Assembly (NCBI GenBank): GCA_027449865.1
Contig: DAIDKV010000162.1
Location: 1-64,000, forward strand
Direction of reading: 5' to 3'
Source: Planctomycetales bacterium
GTDB taxonomy: Bacteria > Planctomycetota > Planctomycetia > Isosphaerales > Isosphaeraceae
Length of the DNA stretch: 64,000 nucleotides
The number at the start of each line of letters is the position of its first letter. Within the stretch, counting starts at the first letter, position 1. The notes below the pieces were generated by a model. That model worked only from the letters and a program-made list of their open reading frames with translations, was not told the origin of the DNA and made no database searches. The position numbers were made by a program, and so were the translations under genes. This document shows positions 46,163 through 54,810 of this stretch, in pieces.

Positions 46163-47371
46163 TCAGCTCATCGACGCCATCACGGCCCATGCCTGTCCGG
46201 CCATCACCAGTTCCTCATCGGTCGGGATCACGCGGACCTGCGTCGAAGCCCTGGCCGTCGAGATCAAGGGAGCTCCCTCGGCGTTGGCCCGATCGTCGAG
46301 TTCGATCCCGAGGAACCCCAGTCCCTGGCAGGCTTCGGCTCGGATCTCCGGAGCATTTTGACCGATGCCGCCGGAGAACACCAGGACATCCAGGCCGCCC
46401 ATCGTCGCGGCCATCGCCCCGATTGCCTTCCGGACCGAGTAAACGAACAATTCGATGGCCTCGTCCGCCCGAGAATCGTTCATCCGGTGGACCAGCAGAT
46501 CGCGGATATCCGGGCTCGTTCCCGAGATTCCCAGCAAACCCGACTCGTGGTTGACCATCCGGTCGAATGCCTCGGATGAGACGCCGGCCATTCGGGCGAG
46601 GTAGCCTGGCAAGCCCGGGTCGATGTCACCCGACCGCGTTCCCATGACAATTCCCGCGGCTGGAGTGAGGGCCATTGTCGTATCCACCGGCTTCCCCTGA
46701 TGAACCGCCGCCAGGCTTGCACCGCTGCCGAGATGCGCCAGGACAACCCGTCGGCTCGCGACCGTTTCCCCGGCCGCCTCAGCCAGCGCCCGCATCAGGT
46801 AGGTGAACGAGAGCCCGTGAAACCCGTAACGCCGGACCCCCATCTCCTCAAATTGCCGCGGGATCGGGATCATCCGGGCCACGCGTGGCAGGTCGCGGTG
46901 GAAGGCTGTGTCGAAGCAGGCCGTCTGAGGAACGCCGGGCATTCCCTCGACAAACTTCTCGATCAGAGCGATCTCGCCCGGTAGATGGTCGGGATCCATC
47001 GGGCTGACCCGCCTCAGTTCGGCGACCAGATCCGGCGTGATTCGGGCGGGCTCGGAGTAATGGGGACCTCCGTGGACGACCCGATGCGCCACGCCGGCAA
47101 TCGCCGATTCACCGACGTTCGCCTTCAGCCATCCGATCAGCCAATCGGCCGCCGCGGCAAGCTCGGGTGCCTCGACATTCTGTTCGATACGGTCTCCGTC
47201 GTCGGGCAAGACGATGGCTCGCGTCCCGTGCAGGCCGATTCGTTCCACTCGACCGCGGAGGATCGCTGGCGAGTTTGCCTCGCCGGTCGACGGGAAGAGA
47301 GCGAACTTCAGGCTGGAGGATCCGCCGTTGACCGTCAGCAGGCAGGAGCGATCCGGACGTCGTCTCACCAT
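46163..47371 (-). CDS. ackA: Acetate kinase
   Basis: 402 residues, standard size. It transfers phosphate between acetyl phosphate and ADP. It begins LLTVNGGSSSLKFALF (N-terminal ATPase-fold phosphate motif) and has VAHRVVHGGPHYSEP, ACFDTAFHRDLPRVA (substrate and catalytic Asp region), YGFHGLSFTYL, VLAHLGSGASLAAVHQGKPV, VMGTRSGDIDPGLPGYL and VFSGGIGQNAPEIRAEAC. The start at 47371 is set by homology. First gene of the minus-strand ackA-hypothetical-aldolase-xfp set. Its promoter must lie in the 263-base divergent gap shared with the sigma-factor gene. Confidence 0.95.
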   Translation of the reverse strand: MVRRRPDRSCLLTVNGGSSSLKFALFPSTGEANSPAILRGRVERIGLHGTRAIVLPDDGDRIEQNVEAPELAAAADWLIGWLKANVGESAIAGVAHRVVHGGPHYSEPARITPDLVAELRRVSPMDPDHLPGEIALIEKFVEGMPGVPQTACFDTAFHRDLPRVARMIPIPRQFEEMGVRRYGFHGLSFTYLMRALAEAAGETVASRRVVLAHLGSGASLAAVHQGKPVDTTMALTPAAGIVMGTRSGDIDPGLPGYLARMAGVSSEAFDRMVNHESGLLGISGTSPDIRDLLVHRMNDSRADEAIELFVYSVRKAIGAMAATMGGLDVLVFSGGIGQNAPEIRAEACQGLGFLGIELDDRANAEGAPLISTARASTQVRVIPTDEELVMAGQAWAVMASMS

Positions 47372-47572
47372 CGCGGCGTTCTCGTCGGGAATGGGGATAC
47401 GAACACCGATCAGGTTCCTCCGAGGGACTGATAGCCTTCCAACGAACGACAGTATAATGGAGGCACGGGCCTGGCACAATCGCGAGGCCCGTCCGCGCCG
47501 GGGCCGCCCACCTCCGATCGAGAGAGCTTCGGGGGTTCGCCGGGTCGGTGCCCGAGTTTTCGACGCCTATTT

Positions 47573-47605
47573 GGGAGAAGGGCCCACGACGTTGGCCCTT
47601 CTCCC
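47573..47605 (+). promoter_or_regulatory. 12-bp perfect hairpin just before an ECF sigma-factor start
   Basis: GGGAGAAGGGCC (47573-47584) and GGCCCTTCTCCC (47594-47605) are perfectly complementary with a 9-base loop, ending 29 bases before the chosen ATG of the sigma factor. There is no T-run. It could be a leader-RNA control hairpin or a DNA operator. A TATAAT hexamer stands at 47453-47458 on the plus strand. If translation began at the GTG at 47548, the repeat would be coding. Confidence 0.5.
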
Positions 47606-47634
47606 GGACCCATCGCCGGGAGCGGATCAAGACG

Positions 47635-48294
47635 ATGGCCGCCGGACCAATCGATTTGCTTTCGAGGGCCCGCGCTGGGGAGACCGAGGCGCTGGGGGAA
47701 CTGTGCGCCCTGTACCGGAACTATCTCCGGATGGTCGTTCGGACGGGCCTCGGTCCCCGGCTCCGCGAGCGGGTCGAGCTCTCCGATGTCGTGCAGGAGG
47801 CACTCGTCGAGGTTGTCCGGCAGTTTCCGCAGTTCACTGGTCAAACCGAAGCGGCGCTGCTGGGTTGGCTCCGTCGGTTGGTCGGTCAGAAGCTGGCGGA
47901 TCTGGGTCGTTATCACAGTCGAGCCAAGCGTGCGGGCGGTGTGTCCGCTCGTCCGCTCGACGCGCCGCCCGACTCTAGCGCCCGGTCGGGCGAGGAGGGC
48001 GGCCGGCTACTCGACATGCTCTCGCTCAGCCAATCCAGCCCCAGTCAGGCCGCCAGCAAACGTGAACAGTTGGTTTTACTCGCCGATGCCTTCGCTGGCC
48101 TGCCGGTCAACGAGGCCGATGTTCTCTGGCTCTACTACGCCGAGAACCTCTCGTACGAGACGATTGGTCAGCGGCTTGGCCTGAGCCGCAAGTCGGTCCG
48201 GGGGATTTTTGCCCGCGGCCTCAAGCATCTGAAGCGTACGATGGAAGGGCCGCCTGGCGGCTCGCTGAGGTATGACGATGGCTCCGCCCAATGA
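47635..48294 (+). CDS. ECF-type RNA polymerase sigma factor (planctomycete kinase-linked type)
   Basis: 219 residues. Sigma region 2: DLLSRARAGETEALGELCAL and ELSDVVQEALVEVVRQFPQF. Sigma region 4 helix-turn-helix: ADVLWLYYAENLSYETIGQR followed by LGLSRKSVRGIFARGLKHLKR. The linker contains a Ser/Pro-rich stretch. ATG at 47635 gives the usual start of this group; a GTG at 47548 is an alternative. The last 23 bases overlap the following Ser/Thr kinase gene, a coupling known in planctomycetes, where the kinase is thought to activate the partner sigma factor by phosphorylation. Target genes are unknown. Confidence 0.9.
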   Translation: MAAGPIDLLSRARAGETEALGELCALYRNYLRMVVRTGLGPRLRERVELSDVVQEALVEVVRQFPQFTGQTEAALLGWLRRLVGQKLADLGRYHSRAKRAGGVSARPLDAPPDSSARSGEEGGRLLDMLSLSQSSPSQAASKREQLVLLADAFAGLPVNEADVLWLYYAENLSYETIGQRLGLSRKSVRGIFARGLKHLKRTMEGPPGGSLRYDDGSAQ

Positions 48295-51200
48295 CGACCC
48301 GCGACCGATCGACCAGGGACCCGCGCCCGAGGTCGAGGAGGACGACGAGGACGACCGGCTCGGCGAGGCGATCGAGGAATTCCTCAGCCTTGTCGAGCGT
48401 GACGAGGCTCCGGATCTCGATTCCTTCGTCGCTCGATACGAGGACGACCTCCGAGACGAGCTTCGCGCAGCTCTCGAAGGGCTGGAACTTGTCCACGGCC
48501 TGGTTGGTCGAGGCGGCGGATCGGGCTCGTGGAGCGGCTCACACACCGGCTCGGGCCGCTGGCTGGAGTCGGGCCACCGAATTGCCGGCTACAGGGTCGT
48601 CCATGAACTTGGCCGGGGTGGGATGGGAACGGTCTACGAGGCCGTTCACGTCGGCCTTGACCGCCCGGTGGCTCTGAAAGTTCTCGGAACTCACGCCGCG
48701 CCCGATTCCTCGGCACGCCGACGCTTTCTCAACGAGGCCCGGACCGCCGCCGGTCTTCATCACACGCATATCGTCCCAGTCTTTGACGTCGGACAGGTCG
48801 GCGGCCTCTGCTATTACGCCATGCAGCGAATCGAGGGGAACGGCCTCGATCGAGTGATCCGACACCTCCGCCGGGCTCGGAATGCCTCGGGACCAGCCGG
48901 AATGTCCTCACTCGTCGAGCCGGGCGCCTCAAACAGCTCGCGATTCGGCCAGATCTGGCTGCGAGTCTCGCCAGGATGGCTCTGGCGCCATCCCCGGGCC
49001 GAGCCGGCCGTCAGCCCTCCACCGCGAGTCATCCCAACCGCCCCCTCAGCGCTCGGCGATTCGACCGCCTCTTGGGCGAGCCGGATCGGCCATCGGAGCC
49101 GCCTCGGCGCGCCGATGGACGGTGATACTTCCGGGTCCTTGCTCGCGCTGGAGGATTCTTTCTCCCGCGGAGGACGCGGAACCTCGACCATCGGCGACGA
49201 GCCACCGCCGTTCGACCCGCCCCGCGGTTCCTTGTATTTCCGGTGGGTCGCCTCGGTCGGACTTCAAGCCGCCGACGCCCTCGCGCACGCCCACCAACAG
49301 GGCGTGATCCACCGCGACGTCAAGCCGTCGAACATCCTGATCGACGCTCGGGGCAACATCTGGGTGACCGACTTCGGTCTTGCCCGTCGCCTGGCCGATC
49401 CCGGTCTCACCCACCATGATAGCCTGCTGGGCACCCCTCGCTACATGAGCCCTGAGCAGGCCCGGACCTCCGGCCAGATCGACGGAAGAACCGACGTTTA
49501 CTCGCTCGGCGCCACACTCTACGAACTGCTGACCCTGCGCCCTCCGTTCGACGGCCGGAGCGCCGCCGAACTGGTCGATCAGATCGGACGAGACGATCCC
49601 GCACCGCCGAGAAAGTTCGAGCCGAGGGTCCCGCGCGACCTGGAAACGATTGTTCTGAAGGCTCTGGCGAAGCGTCCGGTCGATCGTTACGCCTCCGCCA
49701 CCGAACTCGCCGAGGACCTCGCCCGATTCCTCAGCCATGCCCCCGTGAAGGCGCGCCGGATTGGGCCCGTCGGCCGACTCTGGCGAGTCGCACGCAGACA
49801 CCCGCAAACCGCCGCCGTCACTGCTTCGGCCGTTGCGATGATCCTGGCGATCGCCACGTATTCCTACGTCCGCATTCTCGGCGAGCGCGCCGCGGTCATC
49901 GACGCCAACAAGGATCTGCGTAAAACGCTCGACTCGCTCGAACGGGCCAATCGAGAGGCCCAGTCAGCACGTCGGGGTCAGCATCTCAAGACGGCGCAGA
50001 TCCTCGAATCGCTCGATGGACCCGACCGACGCGCCAAGGGCCTGGAGCAGATCCGCAAGGCGGTTGCACTGAACATTCCGCAGGAAGAGCTTTCCGAGTT
50101 CCGAGATGAGGCCGTCAACTTCCTCGTGATGCGAGACGTCGAGACCCGCCCCGCGCTGGAGACGCGATCGGGCGATGGCCTGAGCTTCGGCCCGCAGGGG
50201 CACCGGCTCTGGTCGATCTCGCGCGAGAACAACGAGCTGGTGCTCTGGGACGTCGAGCAGGGTCGGCAGGTCCTCTCGCTTCCGCTTCGGGCGTCGAGCG
50301 AGCCGGCCGAGGCCATGGAGTCCGAGCCGTCCCCGACCAACTCAGGAACAAATCGATCCCGACCGCGTCCGGCCCAACCGCCTGGTCCTCCCCGGCTCAC
50401 CGGTCGGACGCTCGCCACAGCCGGCAATTACATTGCTGCTCTGCTCCCCGACGGCTCCGGAGTTCAGCTCGTCGACGCCATCTCGGGCGCCCCGGTCCGC
50501 CGGATTACCTCACCCGGGCGCGCGATTCTTGGATTGATCGCCGACCCTGAGGGACATCGATTGGTCACCGTGGAGCTTCGGCTCGAATCGCCCTCGGCTG
50601 ACGTACACACCGATGAAGACGTCGATGCTCTGCCGCACTATCCCTTCGTCGTCAATCTCTGGGACATCGACGGCCTGGAGCACCGCGAACTCGATCCATG
50701 GCCGCCCTTGCGCCGAGGACCATCTTCCGGCCGCGATCGAACTCGCTCCGGCTCACCGCCCATGGTGGCGATCAGCCCCGATGGTAAAGTCGTCGCTGTC
50801 GCCTTGACTGGAGCCGGCACGCGAGGCGTCCGCCTCTTCCGCACCGAGACGGGATACGACGGCTCCCGCCGCGACTGGATCGACACCCAGGGCGAGGTCA
50901 CCGCGCTGGCGGTCGGCCCAGGCTCGCTCCTGGCGACGGCCGGGCGTGACCAGTCGATCCGCGTCTACAACATGGAAAACAGCGGCGGCCCCTCGCCGGC
51001 GCCGAGCTTCCAGGCCCGGGTGGCCAGCTTCATCCGCGTGATGCGGTTCAGCCCGATGGGGCTGCTCGCCATCTCGGGTTGGCCCGGACCGATCGAGATC
51101 TACGACCCGGCCGCTCAGGCGAGAATGGCGATCCTACCCGGTTCGGAGCAGTCGCACGACCTGGCCTTCTCGCCTGATGGCCGAACCCTGGCCGCCGTGG

Positions 51201-52315
51201 GTGCCTCCGGGAACACACCCCTCTGGACGATCCACGACTCCGCGGCGCGCTCTCAGGTCAGCGGCTTCGAGAACCGGCCGACCTCGCTCGCCTTCGGCCC
51301 AGGGGGACTGCTCGCTGGCGGCGGCTTTGACGCTGAGGTCTGGACCTGGCGTGGAGGGCGATGCCCAGAGTCGGCGATGCCTCGCTCACTGGCCGTCGGC
51401 GATGATCCGACAACAGGTCGTCGCTCCGGCGTATGGCGAGGCTCTCGGGGCCGATCCAACGAGCAATCGCCGGCCTCGATCGCCTTCGACGACAAGGGCC
51501 GCCTGATCGCGCAGGACACCGACGAGATACGAATCTGGCCGTCGGATGTGGTCCCTGCACGCACCCCGCCGATCCTCCGCATCCCGCAGGATCGCGCCCA
51601 GCCAGCCTGGTTTACGCCGATCTCTCGATCGGCCGACGGTCGGACGATGGCCCTTCTCCGCTCGACGTCAGTCTCGATCTGGCGAAGCGATCATCCCGAC
51701 CGCCTGATTCCTGTCAAGCCTCCCGTGCCGGAAGCCTCATCCCAGCGAGGCCCGAGCCTCTTCCACGCGATCCAACTCGCCCCACGCGGAGATCGGCTTT
51801 ACCTCGTCGATTTCGCCGGGCGAAGTCTGCACATCTGGGACCTCAAAGGGCCCGACGACTCGGGCGCCTTGCAGGCCGTTGCCCGCGACCGGAACGTCCC
51901 GACTCTGGAGAAGCTCTCCAGCCTGGCCCTCCGTCGTGACGGTGAAATACTTGCAGTCGGCGACCGAGAGGGGACCGTTACCCTGATCGAGACCGGCCGC
52001 CTCGCGATCCTCGGCACGTTCCGCCCCTCGCCCGGTGAACTGACCGGCGTGATCCCCTCGCTGGCCTTCACACCCGATGGACGAACTCTTGCCGTGGGAT
52101 CGCTTCAGGGAACGATTTCGCTCCACGACGTCTCCCGCCCCGCCTCACCACGACTCTGGTTGCGGCTCCCCGGCCATCAAGGAATGGTCACCAACCTGGT
52201 CTTCGATGACCAGGGCACAAGACTCGCCAGCTCCGCCATTTCCGACCCGATGGTCGAGGTCTGGGACCTTGAACTCATCGCCCGCGAGCTCGGCCGCCTG
52301 GGGGTGAGCGACTGA
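48272..52315 (+). CDS. Ser/Thr protein kinase with WD40-like sensor domain
   Basis: 1347 residues. An acidic N-terminal region (residues 1-90) precedes the kinase domain: GRGGMGTVYEAVHVGLDRPV, ALKVL Lys, HRDVKPSNILIDARGN near residue 347, DFGLARRL, and GTPRYMSPEQARTSGQIDGR. Between the hinge (MQRIEGNGLDRVIRHL, about 186) and the catalytic loop there is an insert of roughly 115 residues, rich in Ser, Pro and Arg, absent from ordinary kinases of this type. A membrane helix lies near 510-530 (AAVTASAVAMILAIATYSYV). The outer part, about 600-1347, has degenerate WD40-like blades (LAFSPDGRTLAAVGASGN; FTPDGRTLAVGSLQGTISLH). It overlaps the sigma gene start to end, so the pair is one signalling unit. 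Confidence 0.92.
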   Translation: MTMAPPNDDPRPIDQGPAPEVEEDDEDDRLGEAIEEFLSLVERDEAPDLDSFVARYEDDLRDELRAALEGLELVHGLVGRGGGSGSWSGSHTGSGRWLESGHRIAGYRVVHELGRGGMGTVYEAVHVGLDRPVALKVLGTHAAPDSSARRRFLNEARTAAGLHHTHIVPVFDVGQVGGLCYYAMQRIEGNGLDRVIRHLRRARNASGPAGMSSLVEPGASNSSRFGQIWLRVSPGWLWRHPRAEPAVSPPPRVIPTAPSALGDSTASWASRIGHRSRLGAPMDGDTSGSLLALEDSFSRGGRGTSTIGDEPPPFDPPRGSLYFRWVASVGLQAADALAHAHQQGVIHRDVKPSNILIDARGNIWVTDFGLARRLADPGLTHHDSLLGTPRYMSPEQARTSGQIDGRTDVYSLGATLYELLTLRPPFDGRSAAELVDQIGRDDPAPPRKFEPRVPRDLETIVLKALAKRPVDRYASATELAEDLARFLSHAPVKARRIGPVGRLWRVARRHPQTAAVTASAVAMILAIATYSYVRILGERAAVIDANKDLRKTLDSLERANREAQSARRGQHLKTAQILESLDGPDRRAKGLEQIRKAVALNIPQEELSEFRDEAVNFLVMRDVETRPALETRSGDGLSFGPQGHRLWSISRENNELVLWDVEQGRQVLSLPLRASSEPAEAMESEPSPTNSGTNRSRPRPAQPPGPPRLTGRTLATAGNYIAALLPDGSGVQLVDAISGAPVRRITSPGRAILGLIADPEGHRLVTVELRLESPSADVHTDEDVDALPHYPFVVNLWDIDGLEHRELDPWPPLRRGPSSGRDRTRSGSPPMVAISPDGKVVAVALTGAGTRGVRLFRTETGYDGSRRDWIDTQGEVTALAVGPGSLLATAGRDQSIRVYNMENSGGPSPAPSFQARVASFIRVMRFSPMGLLAISGWPGPIEIYDPAAQARMAILPGSEQSHDLAFSPDGRTLAAVGASGNTPLWTIHDSAARSQVSGFENRPTSLAFGPGGLLAGGGFDAEVWTWRGGRCPESAMPRSLAVGDDPTTGRRSGVWRGSRGRSNEQSPASIAFDDKGRLIAQDTDEIRIWPSDVVPARTPPILRIPQDRAQPAWFTPISRSADGRTMALLRSTSVSIWRSDHPDRLIPVKPPVPEASSQRGPSLFHAIQLAPRGDRLYLVDFAGRSLHIWDLKGPDDSGALQAVARDRNVPTLEKLSSLALRRDGEILAVGDREGTVTLIETGRLAILGTFRPSPGELTGVIPSLAFTPDGRTLAVGSLQGTISLHDVSRPASPRLWLRLPGHQGMVTNLVFDDQGTRLASSAISDPMVEVWDLELIARELGRLGVSD

Positions 52316-52363
52316 TCGATCTTCCAACGGGCTCGCCATTTCTCCACCTTTTTCTGGGTTTTC

Positions 52364-52380
52364 GGTGGGCGAAGCCCACC
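52364..52380. terminator. GGTGGGC-GAA-GCCCACC hairpin after the kinase gene
   Basis: A seven-base-pair stem with a GAA loop lies between the converging kinase and prepilin-like genes. The T-rich run (CCTTTTTCTGGGTTTTC) precedes it on the plus strand and gives no U-run after the stem on either strand, so terminator function is uncertain. The GGCGAAGCC core recurs at the 3' end of the TPR gene near 5480. Confidence 0.35.
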
Positions 52381-52396
52381 TGGATGGCGGCTTCCG

Positions 52397-53185
52397 TCAC
52401 GGGTAAAACTTTGGGTCGGGATAGACAACGCCGCCCGGATACATCCCCGGCAGCGCCTCGGCCCGTTGAATCGACCGGGCATGACCGTCCAGAAAAAGAA
52501 CGTTCGAATTCCCATGACGCTTCCACGGAATCCAGGTATCCAGAATATTCGTACCGAGCCAGATGTCATAGTCATCCTGCCGAGGGTCGCCAGCGAAGGG
52601 GCTTGATAGGATGCCCGACGCATCCCGTTCATTAAACGCCACGAAGTTCGAGAGCCCGATCTCCGACTGGAACCTCGGCAATGTCCACCGCCCGTATCGC
52701 CTCGTCTTGTGGCTAAGCTGCGAGTTCATCAGGTAGCTCGTTCGGTTCGAGATCCCGTCGATCGTCCCGGTCGGTGTGAGATACGGTGTTCGGTACGAAA
52801 CGTCCGACCGGCACCGATAGATCGCCTCGTCCGCAATCGCCGTGCCCCCCTTCGCAATCGCCTCATTGGCAAATGTCGGATTCACATAAGGCATGATCTT
52901 GTCTTCCCAGTAGATCTCGGCAAACGACTCCGCGTCAGCCACCTGCGAGAGTACATCCGCCTGGAAGGGGTGGTGCAGGAAGAACTGCCCGTTCCAGTCG
53001 TCGAAGTATTGCAAGACCCCCAGCCCAATCTGGTGCAAATGGCTCTGACAGTCCATCCGACGCGCCGCCTCTCGCGCCGCCATCACCGCCGGCAACAACA
53101 GCCCCACCAGCACCGCGATGATCGCCATCACGACCAGCAATTCGATCAAAGTAAACGCCCGTCGGCATCGACCTCTCATCTTCAT
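52397..53185 (-). CDS. Short prepilin-like (DUF1559-related) protein
   Basis: 262 residues from ATG at 53185 (GGGGAC just upstream). The N-terminus [20 protein letters not shown] is a pseudopilin signal, followed by [20 protein letters not shown] and [20 protein letters not shown]. The C-terminal part has [20 protein letters not shown], the equivalent of the DGSV motif of DUF1559, but the protein is about 100 residues shorter than its relatives here and lacks the ADxY end. It is divergent from a full DUF1559 gene across a 223-base, AT-rich gap. Probably an envelope or minor-pilin-like protein. Confidence 0.85.
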   Translation of the reverse strand: MKMRGRCRRAFTLIELLVVMAIIAVLVGLLLPAVMAAREAARRMDCQSHLHQIGLGVLQYFDDWNGQFFLHHPFQADVLSQVADAESFAEIYWEDKIMPYVNPTFANEAIAKGGTAIADEAIYRCRSDVSYRTPYLTPTGTIDGISNRTSYLMNSQLSHKTRRYGRWTLPRFQSEIGLSNFVAFNERDASGILSSPFAGDPRQDDYDIWLGTNILDTWIPWKRHGNSNVLFLDGHARSIQRAEALPGMYPGGVVYPDPKFYP

Positions 53186-53299
53186 CGTCCCCAAAGATGA
53201 TCGTTTGGCGGTTACGTAATACGATTCTTGGAAGAGTAATACTACGGCGTCGTCGATGTCGGCGATAGTCCCTCTCCTCTCTCGGATCTTCCCCTGGAA

Positions 53300-53400
53300 G
53301 ATTTTTGGATGCCCAAAATTTTTCGACTTGAGTTACTGAAATTCGCCGGATACAGTCTGTGTTACAATTTTAGGACAACCAAAAAAATAGAGGATACAGA
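53300..53400 (+). promoter_or_regulatory. AT-rich candidate promoter region of the DUF1559 gene
   Basis: The stretch before the ATG at 53409 is far richer in A and T than its surroundings (CCCAAAATTTTTCGACTTGA; ACCAAAAAAATAGAGG). A TACAAT hexamer at 53363-53368 could be a -10; the best -35 candidate, TTGAGT at about 53325, is too far away. It sits between two divergent prepilin-like genes. Low certainty. Confidence 0.3.
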
Positions 53401-53408
53401 GTCAAATT

Positions 53409-54494
53409 ATGTCTAGGGACGAGCAAACGGGAACCTGGCAGCGAGCGGGCTTCACGCTGATCGAGTTGCTGGTGGTGATCGCCATCATCGGCGTGCTGAT
53501 TGCGTTGCTGCTTCCGGCGGTGCAGGCAGCACGTGAGGCGGGCAGGCGGGCTCAGTGCATCAACAATCTGAAGCAGATCGGGTTAGGCATCGCCAACTAC
53601 GAGTCAGCGCAGGGGATCATTGTCTCGGGGTACATCACCGGCTGCATCGGCAATTGCGCGACGTCGATGCCGATGCTGCCGTCGATCGCGGTCCCTGGGT
53701 ACAACCCCGACCCGTTCACGAACGACAATGGGCCGGGCTGGGGATGGCTGGCCTTGATGCTCCCGCAGGTCGAGCAAGCGCCACTTTACAACGCGATCAA
53801 CATGAACCTGCCGACCTGGGTCGCGGCCAACGGCACCGCGGTCGTCACGCGAATCAACGTCTTCCTCTGCCCGTCGGCGAACAATCCGACGCCCACCTGC
53901 CCCATGGTGGATGCCAACGTCCAGCTTTTGCCGGTCGCCAACCCATACTTTGCACGGGCGAACTACCAGTACAACATGGGCTGGGACGACACGAGCATCC
54001 AGCCGCCGAACCTGAGCTACGACAATTATCAACTTGGTTGCAATGGCCCGCTCTATCGGAACAGCAGGGTGACGTATGCCGGCGTGACCGACGGGCTGAG
54101 CAATACGGTGATCGCCAGCGAGAAGACGCCGTTTCTTGCCGATGCGAGTTGGGTAGGGATCATCCCGGGCTATCGGCACTTCGCTAACAACGCGTTCGCC
54201 AGCATGGGCACAGGTGGGATGACCTCGGGCGGCCAGCCGATCGATTACGATTATCCCGGCGCGATTCTGGCCTCGCACAGCGGTCCCTCGCTTTATGAGG
54301 ATACGCAGGTCATCCATCCGCCGAACAGCCCGCTCGGACACACGGATGAGTTTTACTCGCTCCACCCAGGCGGGGCGAACGTCCTGATGGGCGACGGCTC
54401 GGTCCGGTTCGTCAAGCAGTCGATCAACTTGCGGACCTGGCAGGCCCTAAGCAGTCGGATGAGCGGAGAGGTGATCAGTGCCGACTCCTACTGA
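53409..54494 (+). CDS. DUF1559 prepilin-like protein
   Basis: 361 residues. N-terminal pseudopilin segment [20 protein letters not shown] with [20 protein letters not shown] and [17 protein letters not shown]. The middle has the family pattern [37 protein letters not shown] and [15 protein letters not shown]; the end is [20 protein letters not shown] and ISADSY. Probably processed by a prepilin peptidase and held in the envelope. The stop overlaps the start of the next gene, a small lipoprotein, by 17 bases, so they are co-translated. Confidence 0.93.
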   Translation: MSRDEQTGTWQRAGFTLIELLVVIAIIGVLIALLLPAVQAAREAGRRAQCINNLKQIGLGIANYESAQGIIVSGYITGCIGNCATSMPMLPSIAVPGYNPDPFTNDNGPGWGWLALMLPQVEQAPLYNAINMNLPTWVAANGTAVVTRINVFLCPSANNPTPTCPMVDANVQLLPVANPYFARANYQYNMGWDDTSIQPPNLSYDNYQLGCNGPLYRNSRVTYAGVTDGLSNTVIASEKTPFLADASWVGIIPGYRHFANNAFASMGTGGMTSGGQPIDYDYPGAILASHSGPSLYEDTQVIHPPNSPLGHTDEFYSLHPGGANVLMGDGSVRFVKQSINLRTWQALSSRMSGEVISADSY

Positions 54495-54810
54495 AACCGC
54501 CAGCCGACTTCGCCTCGCGTTGGTCATCGGGCTCTTGCTCGCGATCGCTGGATGCTTGGGCAATCCGAGCGACCGCGAGTTGAAAAACCGTCGGGAACTC
54601 GAAGCCATCCTCACGGCGATCACGATCAAGGACCGCAAACAGCTCGACCGGGACGCCTGCCGGATCGAGGCTCGACACAACTCAGGCGAGCTTTCCGACG
54701 CTTCCTTCAAGTCCCTTGACGCGATCATCGAGAGGGCCCGATCCGGCGACTGGGCTGGCGCCGAGCATGACGCCTACCGCTTCCGAGAGAATTTCCCCTT
54801 TTTCAGGTGA
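54478..54810 (+). CDS. Small lipoprotein coupled to DUF1559
   Basis: 110 residues from GTG at 54478, with GGAGAGGTGATCA upstream inside the DUF1559 gene. Signal and lipobox: [18 protein letters not shown]. The mature part is charged and helical ([40 protein letters not shown]). No known domain. Its last 37 bases overlap, on the opposite strand, the end of the SGNH hydrolase gene, an unusual 3'-3' overlap. Confidence 0.75.
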   Translation: MPTPTETASRLRLALVIGLLLAIAGCLGNPSDRELKNRRELEAILTAITIKDRKQLDRDACRIEARHNSGELSDASFKSLDAIIERARSGDWAGAEHDAYRFRENFPFFR

